Source: an uncultured Duncaniella sp. (lineage in GTDB: Bacteria > Bacteroidota > Bacteroidia > Bacteroidales > Muribaculaceae). From it: a DNA stretch of 64,000 nucleotides. The position numbers were made by a program, and so were the translations under genes. The notes beneath the pieces were generated by a model. It was not told the DNA's origin. It made no database searches and saw nothing but the letters and a program-made list of their open reading frames with translations. This document shows positions 61,326 through 64,000 of the stretch, piece after piece; position 1 is the stretch's first letter, and the number at the start of each line of letters is the position of its first letter. The stretch covers positions 1-64,000 of the forward strand of contig CAJTJG010000017.1 in assembly GCA_910576785.1 (NCBI GenBank), given 5' to 3'.

Positions 61326-61333
61326 TAACTTTG
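61326..61333 (+). promoter_or_regulatory. -7 box TAACTTTG of the ATPase-RloB-SIR2 operon
   Basis: TAACTTTGAGG lies 21 nt before the ATPase ATG, with a TTTG at 61305-61308 as possible -33 element. No other promoter box is seen in the following two gene junctions (10 and 0 nt). Confidence 0.6.
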
Positions 61334-61353
61334 AGGCTACTAAATACGACTGT

Positions 61354-62535
61354 ATGTTACAAGAACTTAGGATTAAAAATTTCAAATCATTCCGCGACGA
61401 AGTGGAAATGAGCTTCGAGCCATCGGGCGATGACCAATACAATAGCACTGTCACAATGCCTGACGGGGTTAAATTGCTTCGCTTCGCCGTTGTACTCGGC
61501 GCAAATGCCAGCGGTAAATCCAATCTTTTGGATGCCGTGGAGTTTTTGCGTACATTCTGGAGTAAGCTCCCTGCAACGAATGATGATGGTACCGAAGTGC
61601 AGCCATTCCTTATGCGTTCAACTGCGTTGGCTTATGATACTGAATTTGATGTAAAGTTCTATGTTGATGGTATCCGCTATTGGTATCAGTTGACGGTCAA
61701 TCCTGAAAAGGTAAGCAAAGAGGCATTGTTTGTGTATCTTACCAACCGCCCGACAAAGGTTTTCTGCCGGGAGGATGCAAACGGTGTTTCCAAACTCAAT
61801 TTCAATCCGGCTGTAGTCAAGCTCTCATCCGCTGAAATTGAGGTTATGACAATGAACTGCCTTCGTAATATGTCGGTGCTTGCGGTCTTGAAGAAAGTCA
61901 ATGTGTCTGTCCCGTATCTTGACAATATGCGACGTTGGATTGACAGTCGTATGCTTCCATTGCAAAGCGGGACATCGGGCGTTCTTTCGCAAGATGCAAA
62001 GCGACTGCTTGCAGATAGTCCGGATTTCCGTGAATATCTGCTGCAATTCGCACAGGAGGCCGATTTTAACATTTCCGATATTAAAATCCAGAAAATGGCC
62101 GCACTTTTCGGACATACGGTTGAAAATGAATCAGGTGTTGAGAGTTATGTGCTTCCGGAATCATGTCAAAGCACCGGGACAAAACGCATGGTTGAGTTGG
62201 AATCAATGATATTTACCCAACTCAAACGACAGGCGTTCATGTGCGTGGATGAAATAGAGGCATCAATGCACCCCAATCTGATGGAATATATCCTGACTAA
62301 ATTTGTCAATACTCCTGACAATCAATCGCAGCTGCTGGTTTCAACTCATTACGATCCGATATTGAAAGATATTGATGATATATTTGGAAAAGATTCCGTG
62401 TGGTTTACCGAAAAGAGCAAGGATGGGAATACCACATTGTTTTCTCTTGTCGATTTCAAGGGCCTTAACAAATTGTCCTCTATACACCGGGCATACATGA
62501 ACGGTCAGTTTGGCGCACTGCCTAATGTCCTTTGA
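61354..62535 (+). CDS. AAA15-family ATPase, RloA/AbiLi-like
   Basis: 393 residues of the SMC/OLD-like ATPase group. N-terminal LQELRIKNFKSFRDEVEM, Walker A GANASGKS (49-56), signature-region residues around 270-285, Walker B MCVDEIEASMHPNL (about 294-307) and H-loop LLVSTHYDPIL (about 328-338) are all present. The coiled-coil insert is short. Such ATPases pair with RloB in abortive-infection and restriction-linked loci. Directly downstream are RloB and a SIR2-like gene in one operon. Confidence 0.88.
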   Translation: MLQELRIKNFKSFRDEVEMSFEPSGDDQYNSTVTMPDGVKLLRFAVVLGANASGKSNLLDAVEFLRTFWSKLPATNDDGTEVQPFLMRSTALAYDTEFDVKFYVDGIRYWYQLTVNPEKVSKEALFVYLTNRPTKVFCREDANGVSKLNFNPAVVKLSSAEIEVMTMNCLRNMSVLAVLKKVNVSVPYLDNMRRWIDSRMLPLQSGTSGVLSQDAKRLLADSPDFREYLLQFAQEADFNISDIKIQKMAALFGHTVENESGVESYVLPESCQSTGTKRMVELESMIFTQLKRQAFMCVDEIEASMHPNLMEYILTKFVNTPDNQSQLLVSTHYDPILKDIDDIFGKDSVWFTEKSKDGNTTLFSLVDFKGLNKLSSIHRAYMNGQFGALPNVL

Positions 62536-62545
62536 TGATTGAACT

Positions 62546-63118
62546 ATGGCACGAAAAATCAAAGAACGCAAAATAAAGAATCCCACCATCACCATTATTG
62601 GCGAAGGTGCTACCGAGCGGTTTTACTTTACCCACCTCAAGCGTTTGAACGGCTACAAATATACCTGCAAACCGCGTAATTTCACGGAACAGACGTTTGA
62701 TGAAATGCAGAAGCAGATAGAACGTGTGCTTGCCGATGACGGGATCGCAGTATGCGTGTTTGATGCGGATGTAACCCGTACCCGTCAGGCCGAAAAGCTG
62801 AAATTCGAGGAAATGCAACGCAGATACTCCAATAATCCGTCTGTGATACTGTGCGACAGTATGCCGTCGATTGAGTTTTGGTTTCTGCTCCATTACCTGA
62901 ACACAAACCGTTATTTCGCAACATCGGGGGATGTCATCAATGTACTGCGCCGTCATATTCCGAATTTCAGCAAACACCAATCATTCCTCTCAAAAGAGCA
63001 ATGGGTGTCTGATTTGCTTGCAAATGATCGTCTTGCAAGCGCAATAAGCAATGCACAATCAATCGGAACGGACGGAGAATCGTACAGCAATCTACACAAA
63101 TTATTTGAAAGAATATAA
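62546..63118 (+). CDS. RloB-family TOPRIM-like protein (AbiLii-like)
   Basis: 190 residues with a basic N-terminus (ARKIKERKIKNPTITII), the acidic loop GEGATE (19-24), the aspartate pair VFDADVTR (72-75) and the family's SMPSIEFWFLLHY (about 106-118). This is a TOPRIM-like metal site, suggesting nuclease activity. It lies 10 nt behind the ATPase gene and its TAA is immediately followed by the ATG of the SIR2-like gene. In known pairs the ATPase and RloB act together in phage defence. Confidence 0.88.
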   Translation: MARKIKERKIKNPTITIIGEGATERFYFTHLKRLNGYKYTCKPRNFTEQTFDEMQKQIERVLADDGIAVCVFDADVTRTRQAEKLKFEEMQRRYSNNPSVILCDSMPSIEFWFLLHYLNTNRYFATSGDVINVLRRHIPNFSKHQSFLSKEQWVSDLLANDRLASAISNAQSIGTDGESYSNLHKLFERI

Positions 63119-64000
63119 ATGCCCACAGAAAAAGAAATACACGATTTTATTATAAATCGCCCTCATGTATTCATATTAGGAGCTGGAGCGACAATTGCTA
63201 CTATTCCTAACGGAGATAAAAATGGTAAGAAATGCTCTGTTATGAATAATTTCTTAGCTGAGATGGGGCTCACAGAGTTGCTGAAAGATGTCGAATTGGA
63301 TACAGATAGTTCTAATTTAGAAGATATATATTCCGAATTAGATGGTCGGCCTGAATGTCAGGATATTAAGATTGCTTTAGAAAACAAAATTGTTACAAAC
63401 TTTTCGCAATTTGAATTACCAGAACAACCGACAATTTATGATTATCTGATATTATCGTTAAGGTCTAAAGACTTTATTTTTAGTTTCAATTGGGACGATT
63501 TACTTATACAGGCATATAACCGAGTTTGTAAAATAACCAAAGACTTACCTCAATTAGTATTCCTTCATGGAAATATAGGCGTAGGTGTATGTGATCAATG
63601 CGGAGCTATTCAAGCATATAATAACATTCGCTGTTATAAATGCAGAAATTACTCTATGCATCGGCCTAAGTTGTTGTTTCCAGTAAAGAAAAAGAATTAC
63701 AATTCAGACCCCTATATAAGTAATGCTTGGAATGGATTCCTTGAAATTATTAAACAAGCAAGTATTCTGACTATATTTGGATATAGCGCACCTAAGACAG
63801 ATGTCGAAGCTATAAAAGCAATGCAGAGTGCATTTTCATCAACTTTCAGAAGATTTGATCATGTTGAAATAATTGACATCAAATCTGAATCCGAACTAAT
63901 TGATACGTGGTCTGATTTCCTTGCAGCAACAAATTACCATGTAAAAGTATGCTCTAACTTGTTGGATAGTTTGATTGGAGAATTTCCAAGACGAAGTGTT
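63119..64000 (+). CDS. SIR2-like (NAD-binding) protein with zinc ribbon, partial at the window end
   Basis: 294 codons are visible from the ATG that directly follows the RloB stop; no stop occurs before base 64000. SIR2-fold marks appear in order: VFILGAGATIATIPNGD (NAD loop, GAGAT at 21-25), FSFNWDDLL (121-129, in place of the TQNID-type motif), LHG with the catalytic-type histidine (H150), a four-cysteine zinc site (C158, C161, C172, C175) and FGYSAPKTD (220-228). Defence SIR2 proteins deplete NAD+. Base composition is clearly more AT-rich than its two operon partners, suggesting a separate origin. Confidence 0.75.
   Translation, partial: MPTEKEIHDFIINRPHVFILGAGATIATIPNGDKNGKKCSVMNNFLAEMGLTELLKDVELDTDSSNLEDIYSELDGRPECQDIKIALENKIVTNFSQFELPEQPTIYDYLILSLRSKDFIFSFNWDDLLIQAYNRVCKITKDLPQLVFLHGNIGVGVCDQCGAIQAYNNIRCYKCRNYSMHRPKLLFPVKKKNYNSDPYISNAWNGFLEIIKQASILTIFGYSAPKTDVEAIKAMQSAFSSTFRRFDHVEIIDIKSESELIDTWSDFLAATNYHVKVCSNLLDSLIGEFPRRSV

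Noticed and set aside
1..64000. CRISPR array, insertion sequence or rRNA operon
   Set aside because: No regularly spaced repeats, transposase motifs with terminal inverted repeats, or rRNA-like sequence were seen on either strand.

Overview
The window is chromosomal DNA of a member of the order Bacteroidales, most likely of the Muribaculaceae type. The clues are SusC/SusD and other CarboxypepD_reg-type outer-membrane receptors, the promoter box TAnnTTTG in front of most transcription units, starts without Shine-Dalgarno sequences, the Bacteroidetes porin_10 family, and the gene orders mreB-mreC-mreD-pbp2-rodA and rpsF-rpsR-rplI. The assignment rests on gene content and signals read by eye. 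I saw no rRNA gene, complete tRNA gene, CRISPR array or insertion sequence.

0-22 kb: the 3' end of an ECF sigma factor; a putative porin followed by an orphan solute-binding protein; the muramate-recycling pair (an AmgK-like kinase fused to a RapZ C-terminal domain, then a MurU-like uridylyltransferase); the rRNA methyltransferase/radA pair; a SusC/SusD pair; pyrE with an SRPBCC protein; a Rieske-like lipoprotein; an agmatine-to-putrescine operon (aguA, aguB); a DUF4136 lipoprotein; a large TonB-dependent barrel; and gpmA. 22-43 kb is mostly housekeeping: clpC, nhaC, the cell-elongation operon mreBCD-pbp2-rodA, purH, an acyl-CoA dehydrogenase/EtfAB operon, purL and the bS6-bS18-bL9 operon. 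43-56.5 kb holds a TonB receptor, an ECF sigma operon, crcB, ogt, a CNNM-type transporter, several stand-alone regulators and acetyltransferases, an EFR1 ferredoxin, and a pair of secreted proteins (retropepsin-like and Tiki/EreA-like).

56.5-64 kb is an accessory island that is visibly AT-richer. It carries hipB-hipA, a second candidate toxin-antitoxin pair, a solitary nucleotidyltransferase and, at the right edge, a tightly packed three-gene operon: an AAA15 ATPase (RloA-like), a RloB TOPRIM-like protein and a SIR2-like protein with a zinc ribbon. The third gene runs off the window end. Two ~115-bp direct repeats at 58.55 and 60.9 kb look like tmRNA (ssrA) 3'-end-plus-terminator remnants, as serial integration at ssrA would leave. 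The ATPase-RloB-SIR2 operon is the best candidate for an undescribed anti-phage system here.

Regulatory structure is also unusual. Several genes start 4-8 nt after the -7 box, so they are probably leaderless. The nhaC promoter box sits inside the loop of the clpC terminator hairpin. Three intergenic regions carry related long hairpins with a GGACAAAAG-type core, one with 44-bp arms. A short promoter-motif-terminator unit at 3.26-3.34 kb looks like a small RNA gene.
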